Shown: positions 35,029-42,751 of the stretch, piece after piece
Layout: every line of letters begins with the position of its first letter
Numbering within the stretch: the first letter of the stretch is position 1
Origin: Oscillatoria nigro-viridis PCC 7112
Lineage (GTDB): Bacteria; Cyanobacteriota; Cyanobacteriia; Cyanobacteriales; Microcoleaceae
Length of the DNA: 64,000 nt
Assembly (NCBI RefSeq): GCF_000317475.1
Contig: NC_019729.1
Coordinates: 7,165,445 to 7,229,444 of the forward strand
Direction: 5' to 3'
Notes under the pieces: model-generated
What the model was told of the DNA's origin: nothing
Databases searched by the model: none
Seen by the model: only the letters and a program-made list of their open reading frames with translations
Translations under genes and position numbers: made by a program

Positions 35029-36276
35029 GTGTCAAAACCAAAGCATATAGTTTTAACATCCCATCCCGACAGATCCGGCACAAAACCTCATCCGATTTCC
35101 TGGGGAGAAATCGAGCCGCTGAAACGGGGGCCTGTGATTGGCAGCCTCACCAAATCGTCTCACCGGAATGCGATCGGCACTCATTCGGGTTCCTACTCTG
35201 TTTATCGCGCGCTAGCAGTTGCTTCCGGCGCACTCCAAGCAGATCACCGCCCCGATTTTACCAACACCTCTCCGGCCGCACACATCGGGCCGCACCCGAG
35301 TTGGGGCGATCGCAATTTGATTGTTTCTCTCGATCCCTTTGGGGGTTTGGTCAGCGAAGTTTATACTTCATTTCTCCAGCAGGGATATGATATTCGACCG
35401 ACAATTGCTGTCACTAAAGCTCACATGAATATGCCGGAATTGCAAGATGCTATTGCTAAGGGGCGAGTGCAAATTGATGGCAAAATAGTCAAAGCAGGTG
35501 GCAATTTAGCAGTAACTAAAATTGCGATCGATCCGGTGTGGTATTTGCCGGGAATTGCTAGGCGAATCGGCGCCCAAGAAAGCGTTCTCCGCCGTGTCCT
35601 GTTCGAGCAAACAGGCGGAATGTTCTCGGATTTAGTGACGCGGCCGGACTTGCACGTTTTCTTACCACCAATTGGCGGAACTACGGTTTATATTATTGGC
35701 GATGTCGCGAATATTTCTGACCCGGATAAGCAGTTGGCGGTACGGGTACACGATGAATGCAACGGTTCTGATGTCTTCAGTTCCGATATCTGCACTTGTC
35801 GCCCTTATTTGGTACACGGGATGGAAATTTGCATCCAAACGGCACAATCAGGCGGTTCTGGGGTAATAGTTTACTTCCGCAAGGAAGGGAGAGCTTTGGG
35901 GGAAGTGACTAAGTTTTTGGTGTACAATGCCAGAAAACGGCAGGAAGGCGGCGATCGAGCTGATGCCTATTTTACGCGCACTGAATGCGTTGCGGGAGTT
36001 CAAGATATGCGGTTTCAAGAACTAATGCCAGACGTGCTGCACTGGTTGGGGATCTCTCGCATTGACAGTTTAGTTTCTATGAGCGATATGAAATACAATG
36101 CGATTATCAATTCTGGCATTCAGGTGGTCGATCGCATCCCTATTCCTGAAGATTGGATTCCCGCAGACGCACAAGTCGAAATCGTCGCCAAGAAAGCCGC
36201 CGGCTACTACACGCCAGACCCTGTGCCAGATGCTACAATTCTTGCAGAAGCGATCGGACGGGATTTAGGAGATTGA
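35029..36276 (+). CDS. URC1-like GTP cyclohydrolase II homologue
   Basis: Product of 415 aa with a GTG start at 35029. The C-terminal half carries RibA-like motifs: VHDECNGSDVFSSDICTCRP (the region of the zinc cysteines), GSGVIVYFRKEGRALGE and an extended C-terminus (ISRIDSLVSMSDMKYNAI). The N-terminal about 170 residues replace the DHBP synthase domain of RibBA with an unrelated segment (THSGSYSVYRALAVASGAL, HIGPHPSWGDRN). This long form is the URC1 type known from the URC uracil-degradation pathway of some yeasts and bacteria. The downstream DUF1688 (URC4) gene and nearby upp strengthen that reading. Whether it uses GTP or a ribosylated uracil intermediate is not known from the sequence. 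Confidence 0.82.
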   Translation: MSKPKHIVLTSHPDRSGTKPHPISWGEIEPLKRGPVIGSLTKSSHRNAIGTHSGSYSVYRALAVASGALQADHRPDFTNTSPAAHIGPHPSWGDRNLIVSLDPFGGLVSEVYTSFLQQGYDIRPTIAVTKAHMNMPELQDAIAKGRVQIDGKIVKAGGNLAVTKIAIDPVWYLPGIARRIGAQESVLRRVLFEQTGGMFSDLVTRPDLHVFLPPIGGTTVYIIGDVANISDPDKQLAVRVHDECNGSDVFSSDICTCRPYLVHGMEICIQTAQSGGSGVIVYFRKEGRALGEVTKFLVYNARKRQEGGDRADAYFTRTECVAGVQDMRFQELMPDVLHWLGISRIDSLVSMSDMKYNAIINSGIQVVDRIPIPEDWIPADAQVEIVAKKAAGYYTPDPVPDATILAEAIGRDLGD

Positions 36277-36280
36277 GAGG

Positions 36281-36322
36281 GCAAAGACGCGACCGATGGG
36301 ACGCGAACCATCGCGTCTTTGC
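36281..36322 (+). repeat. 12-bp perfect hairpin between URC1-like gene and cyclase
   Basis: GCAAAGACGCGA (36281-36292) pairs exactly with TCGCGTCTTTGC (36311-36322) across an 18-base loop. It starts 5 bp after the URC1-like stop. It may reduce read-through into the cyclase gene or be a mobile hairpin; there is no T-run, so strong termination is not expected. Confidence 0.65.
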
Positions 36323-36365
36323 TACATAAAATTTATTGCTGGTTTTTGATCAGTCAGGGTAGGTT

Positions 36366-37448
36366 ATGGCTAATTTGCGTTCTAGTGTGATCGTAAAAAC
36401 AGATATTTGTGGATATACCGCCAGAGTCAAAAAATTATCTCAGTCGGACTTAAGTAGTTTGTTAAACGAGCATAAAACTTTTGTTTCAGATATTAGCGCC
36501 CGAAATGAAGGCAGCGTGATTAAAGGGGAAGGTGATTCATTTTGGATAATTTTTCCCAGCGTCACAGCAGCGGCCGTAGCAGCCATAGAAATGCAGCAAG
36601 AATTGAGAGCGCAACAATCTAGCAAGGCGAACGACGAACGATTGGCTATTCGCGTGTCGATTACATTAGGAGATGTCTTGCATCAAGATAAAGATATCTT
36701 TGGCGATACGGTGAATTTAACAGCGCGCATAGAATCAGTAACTCCGCCGGATGAAATATATTTGTCCCAAGCAGCATGGCTGGCGCTCAACAAAGCAGAA
36801 GTGCAAACGTCTTTTGTCAACGAGTTTTCTTTGAAAGGGATGAGCGAACCTGAAAAAGTATACAAAGTTGACCAAAGTTACAAAACGCGAATCATCAAGA
36901 ATCAAGCAATAATTAAAGCAGATTTGAGAGGTTTTATAGCTTATCAAGAATCTAATTCTATCAAAGATGTGGAATATTTGCTCACCAATTTTGATACTTT
37001 TGAAAAAACAATTTGCGAAGAATACGGCGGCACAATTCGGAGTATTGTTGGGGATTCGCATTTGTTGACTTTCCCGGAAGCTCACTCAGCCTTAGCGGCA
37101 ATGGAAAGTCTGTGCGAGAATTGGAAACTTTTTATTAACGCCAATCAAATACCTTGCGGATTGTCGGTGGGAGTTGCTAAGGGAAATTTATATATATTTA
37201 GGTCTTGCACTTACGGAAAAGATATTCACATAGCCGACAGGCTGGAAGATTTAAGTAAAATAGTAACTCCGGGTAGAGAAAGAAATTCAGTCATAGTTTC
37301 CGATCAAATAAAACGCGAAGTCAGCGGCTCGAAGTGGGAATACAAGCTGATAAAAATCGATAAAAATGCGATTTTAGATAATCTTTTAGATTACAGTCAG
37401 TTTGACTTTTTTCAAGAAAACGATGTTTACCGGTGTTTGGTAGTATGA
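36366..37448 (+). CDS. Tandem class III nucleotide cyclase-domain protein
   Basis: Product of 360 aa, soluble, with two class III adenylate/guanylate cyclase domains. Domain 1 (about 8-165): VKTDICGYTA and GEGDSFWIIF supply the two metal aspartates, and FGDTVNLTARIES holds the Asn and Arg of the active site. Domain 2 (about 178-340): IIKADLRGFIAY and IVGDSHLLTF keep both aspartates, but the matching GKDIHIADRLE has His in place of the Asn. One active and one partly degenerate domain could form an intramolecular dimer. The stop overlaps the URC4-like start (ATGA), so the two are translationally coupled. The product (cAMP or cGMP) cannot be read. Confidence 0.85.
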   Translation: MANLRSSVIVKTDICGYTARVKKLSQSDLSSLLNEHKTFVSDISARNEGSVIKGEGDSFWIIFPSVTAAAVAAIEMQQELRAQQSSKANDERLAIRVSITLGDVLHQDKDIFGDTVNLTARIESVTPPDEIYLSQAAWLALNKAEVQTSFVNEFSLKGMSEPEKVYKVDQSYKTRIIKNQAIIKADLRGFIAYQESNSIKDVEYLLTNFDTFEKTICEEYGGTIRSIVGDSHLLTFPEAHSALAAMESLCENWKLFINANQIPCGLSVGVAKGNLYIFRSCTYGKDIHIADRLEDLSKIVTPGRERNSVIVSDQIKREVSGSKWEYKLIKIDKNAILDNLLDYSQFDFFQENDVYRCLVV

Positions 37449-38692
37449 AGTTGGGCAATAGTGAACTTGAGACTGTAGAATATCTGAGAACGCCGACTGC
37501 TATTCGCCAAAAGTGCGATCGGCTTTTTGATTTAGCCCGCCTTGACAAACTCCGCTACTTCCGCGTCGATTTATCCCAACTCGACAAAGCAGCAAATTAT
37601 GTAATTGACACGACGCGCCAACAGTATCCCGATTTTAACATTCCCTTTCACAGTCGCTGGCGGCATTTTGCAGCCGACAACCTGCCGCGCGTCGCTGAAT
37701 TGGATGCAGCAATAGCCGAATTTTTACCCATAGAGCAAGCTAAGATAAAATTTGATTTAGCAATTATCAGCGTTTTGCTTGATGCCGGTGCTGGTGCAGA
37801 TTGGCAGTATTGCGAATCCGAAACCGGACAGGTTTACCGCCGTTCTGAAGGGTTAGCAATAGCCAGCTTGCGGATGTTTTGTCAAGGTGTTTTTTCCAGC
37901 AATCCCGATTTTCCTTGGCAAGCTGATTATCGCGGACTTTCTCAGTTAAAACTAGAAACCTTAGCTGCAGGATTTCAGGTAAGTCGAGACAATCCGCTAG
38001 TTGGTTTAACAGGCAGATTAGAATTATTGCAGCGTTTGGGAAATGCGATTTGCCGGCATCCATTATTATTTGGCAGCGAAAACCCGCGTCCCGGCAATTT
38101 GGCAAAATACTTGCTCGACAGTCGGGTTTCTGGAGACAAAACTGTGAAGGCTTCTGAAGTATTGAGGGCTGTTTTGTCAGGTTTTGGGGAAATTTGGCCG
38201 GGAAGATATGCAATTGGTGGTGTTAATTTAGGCGATGTTTGGCGGCATCGGGCATTACAAGGAGAAAATCTGGGAGATGAATTCGTGCCGTTTCACAAAC
38301 TATCGCAGTGGTTGACTTATTCGCTGTTGGAACCGCTGCAAGAACTTGGTTTAGAAGTCGCCGGATTGGATGAGTTAACGGGATTGCCGGAGTACCGAAA
38401 CGGCGGTTTGTGTTTGGATATTGGGCTGCTGCGGGCAAAAGATTCGGCTATTTTTGAGCAGAGTTACTTGCCGGGTTCGGAAGTTATAGTAGAATGGCGA
38501 TCGCTCACTGTGAATCTTTTAGATAAAATTGCCGCAGCTATTCGAGAAAAGCTGCATTTGAGTGCGGAACAATTGCCGCTAGTGAAGATTTTGCAAGGAG
38601 GAACTTGGGCGGCGGGGCGGAAGATTGCCTCCGAATTGAGGGCTGGTGGAGTGCCGCCAATTCAGATTGAAAGTGACGGGACGGTGTTTTAG
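37445..38692 (+). CDS. URC4-like DUF1688 protein
   Basis: Product of 415 aa starting at ATG 37445, which overlaps the cyclase stop by 4 bp; an in-frame start at 37433 would lie inside the cyclase gene. It has the DUF1688 pattern: VEYLRTPTAIRQKCDRLFDL at the start, FNIPFHSRWRHF, VLLDAGAGADWQYCE, EGLAIASLRMFCQG, and PEYRNGGLCLDIGLL. DUF1688 is the URC4 family, needed for uracil use in the URC pathway of Lachancea and many bacteria; its reaction has not been firmly shown. The neighbouring URC1-like gene is the usual partner. Confidence 0.88.
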   Translation: MKLGNSELETVEYLRTPTAIRQKCDRLFDLARLDKLRYFRVDLSQLDKAANYVIDTTRQQYPDFNIPFHSRWRHFAADNLPRVAELDAAIAEFLPIEQAKIKFDLAIISVLLDAGAGADWQYCESETGQVYRRSEGLAIASLRMFCQGVFSSNPDFPWQADYRGLSQLKLETLAAGFQVSRDNPLVGLTGRLELLQRLGNAICRHPLLFGSENPRPGNLAKYLLDSRVSGDKTVKASEVLRAVLSGFGEIWPGRYAIGGVNLGDVWRHRALQGENLGDEFVPFHKLSQWLTYSLLEPLQELGLEVAGLDELTGLPEYRNGGLCLDIGLLRAKDSAIFEQSYLPGSEVIVEWRSLTVNLLDKIAAAIREKLHLSAEQLPLVKILQGGTWAAGRKIASELRAGGVPPIQIESDGTVF

Positions 38693-38827
38693 GGGGAAGA
38701 GGGCTATAGCGGCGAAGCTGAGCGAAAAAGAAGGAAGAGGGAAAATTATTCCCTCTTCCAACTTAAAACTCAAAATTCAAAATTTAAACCTGAAAACTAT
38801 ACCTCACACTACACTCCCACAAGCTGC

Positions 38828-39400
38828 TTAGCGGCAAGTGCGATATTTGACGTGATAAACTAAGCCGCGATGAGCCAAATCGAAGGAGTCAACGGTGGCC
38901 ATGCCGGCACCGCGGGCTGTCATCGCAGCATTTACTCGCATATTTACACTGTCGCCACAGCGAGACCAAACATTCGCTACAGTGGCTAAGCTATCTCTAA
39001 CATTGTAGTTAGTTTCGCCACTGAAATTCCGATTAAAAACTGGGCCGCGAGTTCCAGCGAAAAAGTATTCTGCTCGCAGGTTGCCTGTGGTTTTGGGAGC
39101 AACGTAGCCGCGGTAATCAGCATCGTAGATAGAAATTTGGAAGCCTTGGGGTACTTTGATGGGAATGCTCAGATTGCAGCTTTTTCGGCTTTCTGCTGAG
39201 ACATTTCCTAGGGCTGCAAACTTATCAAATAGGATGGTGAGTTCTTGACCGTCGGGGCTGACGCTGACGCTGGCGGAGCGATCGGGGCAACCGCTACCGC
39301 CGTAGCTTGCACCTAAAATTTGAACGGCAGGATTAGCCAAGGCGGGGCTGATAGAAGCAGTCATTAATGCTGTGGCTAGCAATAGTTTTACGAACTTCAT
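38828..39400 (-). CDS. DUF4360 secreted protein
   Basis: Product of 190 aa. AAGGAG lies 7 bases before the ATG at 39400. A signal peptide (about 1-22; LLLATALMTASISPALANP) precedes the domain. Four cysteines (GSGCPD, RKSCNLS, WSRCGD, RTC at the end) are spaced to form two disulfides. Motifs SIPIKVPQGFQISIYDADYR and GYVAPK are typical of DUF4360, a family found in cyanobacteria and fungi with no assigned role. It interrupts the pyrimidine cluster on the opposite strand. Confidence 0.85.
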   Translation of the reverse strand: MKFVKLLLATALMTASISPALANPAVQILGASYGGSGCPDRSASVSVSPDGQELTILFDKFAALGNVSAESRKSCNLSIPIKVPQGFQISIYDADYRGYVAPKTTGNLRAEYFFAGTRGPVFNRNFSGETNYNVRDSLATVANVWSRCGDSVNMRVNAAMTARGAGMATVDSFDLAHRGLVYHVKYRTCR

Positions 39401-39928
39401 GGAGGTTCTCCTTAATGTTTTTTTGTTAGGACAACCCTGAATAATTCAAGGAAGATTGAGGCGATGCCCTTCCAATTAGGAGATGGCAGACCTTTACTGA
39501 AAAGGCAGTCAGACTTTGACTGGGAGCTAGATACCTGTACCTGGCTCGTGGCTTTTTCCAGTAGCATTAATTCAGTGAATAATGCCTGTTTTGTCCTGAT
39601 ACTTTCTAAGATTCATGGCATTTATAGACTGTTCCGGAGGATTCGATGGGAAAATATCGATATTTTTTTGCAGGCTTTTTCGGGAACAAATCTCGGTTTG
39701 TTTTTGTCTGCCGCTGCGCGGGCAAATGTTTGTCGGCGGGCGAATTTTCGGCGGTCGGTATTTGTTCAGAAAAGCTGCTTGAATTCGGGAACCGGAGGCG
39801 GCTTTGCTGTAGTAAAAGGATCGGTATGGTAGCGGGGAACGGGGAAAACAAGACGAGATATGTATTCTCAGCCCGAGCTAGGCAAGAAGAGATTATTATA
39901 ATAAGGTAGATTAACTTTTCACAAAAAA
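39401..39928. other. Intergenic region between DUF4360 and upp
   Basis: These 528 bp show open frames in several directions, but none has a ribosome binding site and protein-like composition; the translations are rich in Arg, Phe and Cys in an unpatterned way. The first 60 bp hold the leader of the DUF4360 gene and the last part must hold the upp promoter. Confidence 0.5.
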
Positions 39929-40564
39929 ATGAGTGCTAAAGTTACTGTCATCGACCATCCTTTGATACAGCACAAGTTAACTCTCATGCGGCAAACTCAA
40001 ACGAGCACGGCGAAATTTCGCCAACTGCTGAAAGAGATTGGAATGCTGCTAGCTTATGAAGTGACGCGAGATTTGCCGCTAAAATACGAACAAATAGAAA
40101 CGCCGATCGCCAAAATGAATGCACCGGTGCTGGCTGCAGAAAAGAAAATTGTTATTATTTCGATTATGCGGGCAGGTCAGGGACTGTTAGATAGTATTTT
40201 AGAGCTGATTCCGTCTGCGAGGGTAGGACATATTGGTTTGTACCGCGATCCGACAACTCGGATGGCGATCGAATATTATTTCAAAGTTCCCCAGGATATC
40301 GAACAGCGAGATGTTTTAATTGTCGATCCGATGCTGGCTACTGGTAATTCAGCAGTCGCTGCAGTGGATAGGCTGAAAGAGGTTAATCCGAAGTCTATTA
40401 AATTTTTGTGCTTGCTGGCGGCACCGGAGGGAGTGGGGCACTTTCACGAACATCACCCTGACGTGCAGATTTATACGGCTGCAGTTGACGAGTGTTTGGA
40501 CGAGCACGGCTATATTGTACCCGGACTGGGAGATGCGGGCGATCGACTTTACGGCACTCTGTGA
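39929..40564 (+). CDS. upp: Uracil phosphoribosyltransferase
   Basis: Product of 211 aa, the normal length. UPRT motifs: HPLIQHKLTLMR at the start, IISIMRAGQGLLDSI, the PRPP loop LIVDPMLATGNSAV and the C-terminal uracil loop YIVPGLGDAGDRLYGT. It makes UMP from uracil and PRPP. In the URC pathway UPRT (URC6) is also needed, so this gene may serve both salvage and catabolism. It is the closest uracil-using enzyme to the URC1/URC4-like genes, about 1.2 kb away with a divergent gene between. A TnpB element is inserted just after its stop. Confidence 0.95.
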   Translation: MSAKVTVIDHPLIQHKLTLMRQTQTSTAKFRQLLKEIGMLLAYEVTRDLPLKYEQIETPIAKMNAPVLAAEKKIVIISIMRAGQGLLDSILELIPSARVGHIGLYRDPTTRMAIEYYFKVPQDIEQRDVLIVDPMLATGNSAVAAVDRLKEVNPKSIKFLCLLAAPEGVGHFHEHHPDVQIYTAAVDECLDEHGYIVPGLGDAGDRLYGTL

Positions 40565-40569
40565 ATTCA

Positions 40570-41995
40570 TTGACACTCTCCTGGCTAAAGCCGAGGAGAT
40601 TCTTGATTCGCAGAATCGACTTGCCGGTGCAGAATTACTTCAACATCGGTAGCGGTCAATTCTCCACAAGAGTTCGGATCTAAGATCCAAGTTCCGACGT
40701 GCCCCGCCGTACTCAATCCCCGACTCAGGATATTTTTAGCTGCGTTCCAGTCACGATCTAATACGCATCCACACCGACAAGCGTGGGTTCGCGTTGAGAG
40801 ACTTTTCTTAACAATTGTTCCGCAACTAGAGCATTCTTGACTTGTTCCGTTAGCTGGTACGGCAATCGTAATTCTTCCGAATACTTTGCCAAAATATTCC
40901 AGCCAAATTCGGAACATATACCAAGAAGCGTCGTTAATCGATTTTGCTAGAGAGTGATTCTTCACCATATTTTTGATCCTCAAGTCTTCGTAGACTACGC
41001 AGTCGTTAGACTGGATGACGCATCTTGCCAACTTCACGGCAAAATCTTTACGCTGTCTGCTTATTTTGAGGTGGCGCTTCCCTAGAATTGCTCTAGCTTT
41101 TTTTCTGTTTTGCGAACCCTTGACTCGTTTTGAAACTCGTTTTTGGGATTTCTTCAACCTGCGTTCTCCCTTGCGGAGGAAACGCGGGTTATCAACTGCA
41201 ATGCCATTTGAGTCAGTGTAAAACTCTTTAAGTCCTACATCTAACCCGATGGCGTTACCCGTGATTTCAATCTTTTCAGAACGGTCAACTTGAATGCAAA
41301 ACTGGACGTAATATCCGTCTGCTCGCCTCACCAAACGTACTCGTTTGATTTGACTGCGCTGAGAGAAATGTAAGTCGCGCGTTCCTTTTAACTTGAGCTT
41401 TCCGATTCCTTGCTTGTCGGTAAAAGTAATGGATTTTCTGTCGTCTGCCAGACGCCAGCCTGTAGTCTTGTATTCGACGGAGCGGTTGTGTTTCTGGAAT
41501 TGCGGGAATCCTTTTTTCCTGGGACTTTCTTTTTACAGTTGTCGTAGAATCGGGAGATTGCCGACCACGCTCTTTCTGAACTCGATTGTCTGGCCATGCT
41601 GTTTAAGTCGTCGCAAAACGGGAATTCCTTCGCTAGAATGGCGCTGTATTTATTCAAGTCGTATTTATCAACTTTTTCGTTTTCCATCCAAAAGCGCAAT
41701 GCTTTGTTGCGGATGAACTGCACCGTTCTAATTGCTTCGTCTACAGCGTCAAATTGCTGTTTTTTCCCGTATGCTTTGAACTCAAAAACTAACATGACTT
41801 CGACCTCATCACGATAGTCTTATGCTACCAGAGTCGGCTTAATATCCCTCTAGTTGTTCACAAAGATTTACATGGTTTTACTTGACAGCGCCATCCTGAG
41901 AGCTCAGAAAATAGACTGGGAGGCTAAAGCCTCCTTACCCCTTTCATCCCCTGACTAAAGTCGCGGGGTTTTCAGGGTTTTATTTATAAAATGAT
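40570..41995 (-). mobile_element. IS200/IS605-family TnpB-only element
   Basis: The element reads leftward and has no tnpA. Its right end, about 10 bp after upp, has the hairpin CTCCTGGCTAAAGCCGAGGAG (40578-40598) preceded by TTGA. Its left end, beyond the tnpB start, has a subterminal hairpin CCCCTGACTAAAGTCGCGGGG (about 41964-41984) and a second palindrome GGAGGCTAAAGCCTCC at about 41920. Paired subterminal hairpins with no terminal inverted repeats are the mark of this family. The exact ends are estimates. A guide RNA would be expected to overlap the 3' end of tnpB. Confidence 0.7.
40585..41795 (-). pseudogene. tnpB: TnpB RNA-guided nuclease gene with a frameshift
   Basis: The N-terminal 90 residues (from ATG 41795; FEFKAYGKKQQFDAVDEAIR, TVQFIRNKALRFW) and the remaining about 310 residues lie in different frames. 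The change falls at an A6 run (41512-41517 on the plus strand read as T6); an added A would restore GKKGFPQFQKHNRSVEYKT. The C-terminal part keeps the RuvC residues (GLDVGLKEFYT, VVYEDLRIKNM, LDRDWNAAKNI) and the zinc finger (CSSCGTIVKK, ACRCGC). Apart from this shift the coding sequence looks intact, so slippage on the A-run could still make some full-length protein; simple inactivation is as likely. Confidence 0.85.
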
Positions 41996-42300
41996 TTTGA
42001 GCTGTATATGCCAATACATTCATTAAAAAATAAGTTTACTAACATAAGTAGTGGTTTGATAGTGCCATACAATGTAAATTGTAAGATTTTAATGTCAGGA
42101 AAAGCCTATATAGAGCAAGGGTTGTAGGATTTTCTTAGATTAAATTCGTAAATTGCATTATCTAGATGTATTTACTGCATTTTATGAGTAAAATTTCTGC
42201 CTTTAGTGTAATTAATCGCAGGAATTAGTTCATAAGATAGATGTATGATGCTAACCGTTTGCGATCGACTAATAACATTTTTTGGACGAGGAAAAAAACA
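41996..42300. other. AT-rich intergenic region
   Basis: About 300 bp of AT-rich sequence between the TnpB element and the next small gene. I see no gene and no clear RNA element. Confidence 0.4.
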
Positions 42301-42447
42301 ATGGAGACTACAGCGCAGAAAGAAGCCCCTACTCAGCCTGTTGAGGAAATGAAAATCAACAATATCAACAGTTTGGAGTTTGAGCTTTGGGCTAAAGCGG
42401 TGAAACGGCAGATGATTGCAGCACTCTCTAAAAAGGGCGCGATTTGA
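42301..42447 (+). CDS. Small hypothetical protein (48 aa)
   Basis: ATG at 42301 with GAGGAAAA about 6 bases upstream. The product is 48 aa, with a polar, Pro/Glu-rich first part (TTAQKEAPTQPVEEM) and a helix-forming second part (EFELWAKAVKRQMIAALSKK). It has no Cys or membrane segment. I do not recognise the family. The good ribosome binding site and the protein-like end support a real gene. Confidence 0.55.
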   Translation: METTAQKEAPTQPVEEMKINNINSLEFELWAKAVKRQMIAALSKKGAI

Positions 42448-42628
42448 CATCTCTGGGTTTTTTGTGTGCAACTTGTGTTAATTAAATTAACAAAATTTTT
42501 GTCTGCATTGTGGTCCAAGAGCGATAAGTGGGGAGGGGAAGAGTTTTGAGATTGCGCCTCTTTCGGAGTTGCGGGAGGGGGAGAAGAAAGCATTTTCCTT
42601 ATTCCTAGTTTTGGACGCACGGGTGGAA

Positions 42629-42698
42629 GGAAACCGGGTTTTTTTACGAAAATACTTCTGTTGCAATCGGCAGAAATGGTAAAAAAACCCGGTTTCTT
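42629..42698. repeat. GAAACCGGGTTTTTT inverted repeat
   Basis: GGAAACCGGGTTTTTTT (42629-42645) and AAAAAAACCCGGTTTCTT (42681-42698) are arms of a hairpin with a 35-base loop. Same family as the copies at 27243, 55272 and 59709. It ends about 50 bp after the stop side of the next leftward gene. Confidence 0.8.
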
Positions 42699-42751
42699 TG
42701 TGTCAAGAGTGCCTCCGGGACTGTTCTATCTGCCGAATGCTTTCTGCCAGA

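Noticed and set aside
34862..35390. Frames overlapping the start of the URC1-like gene
   Set aside because: They compete with a well-conserved coding sequence in another frame and show no motif of their own.
39464..39832. 122-codon open frame before upp
   Set aside because: No ribosome binding site, an odd composition and no recognisable motif; overlapping frames in other phases are just as open, so this is chance.
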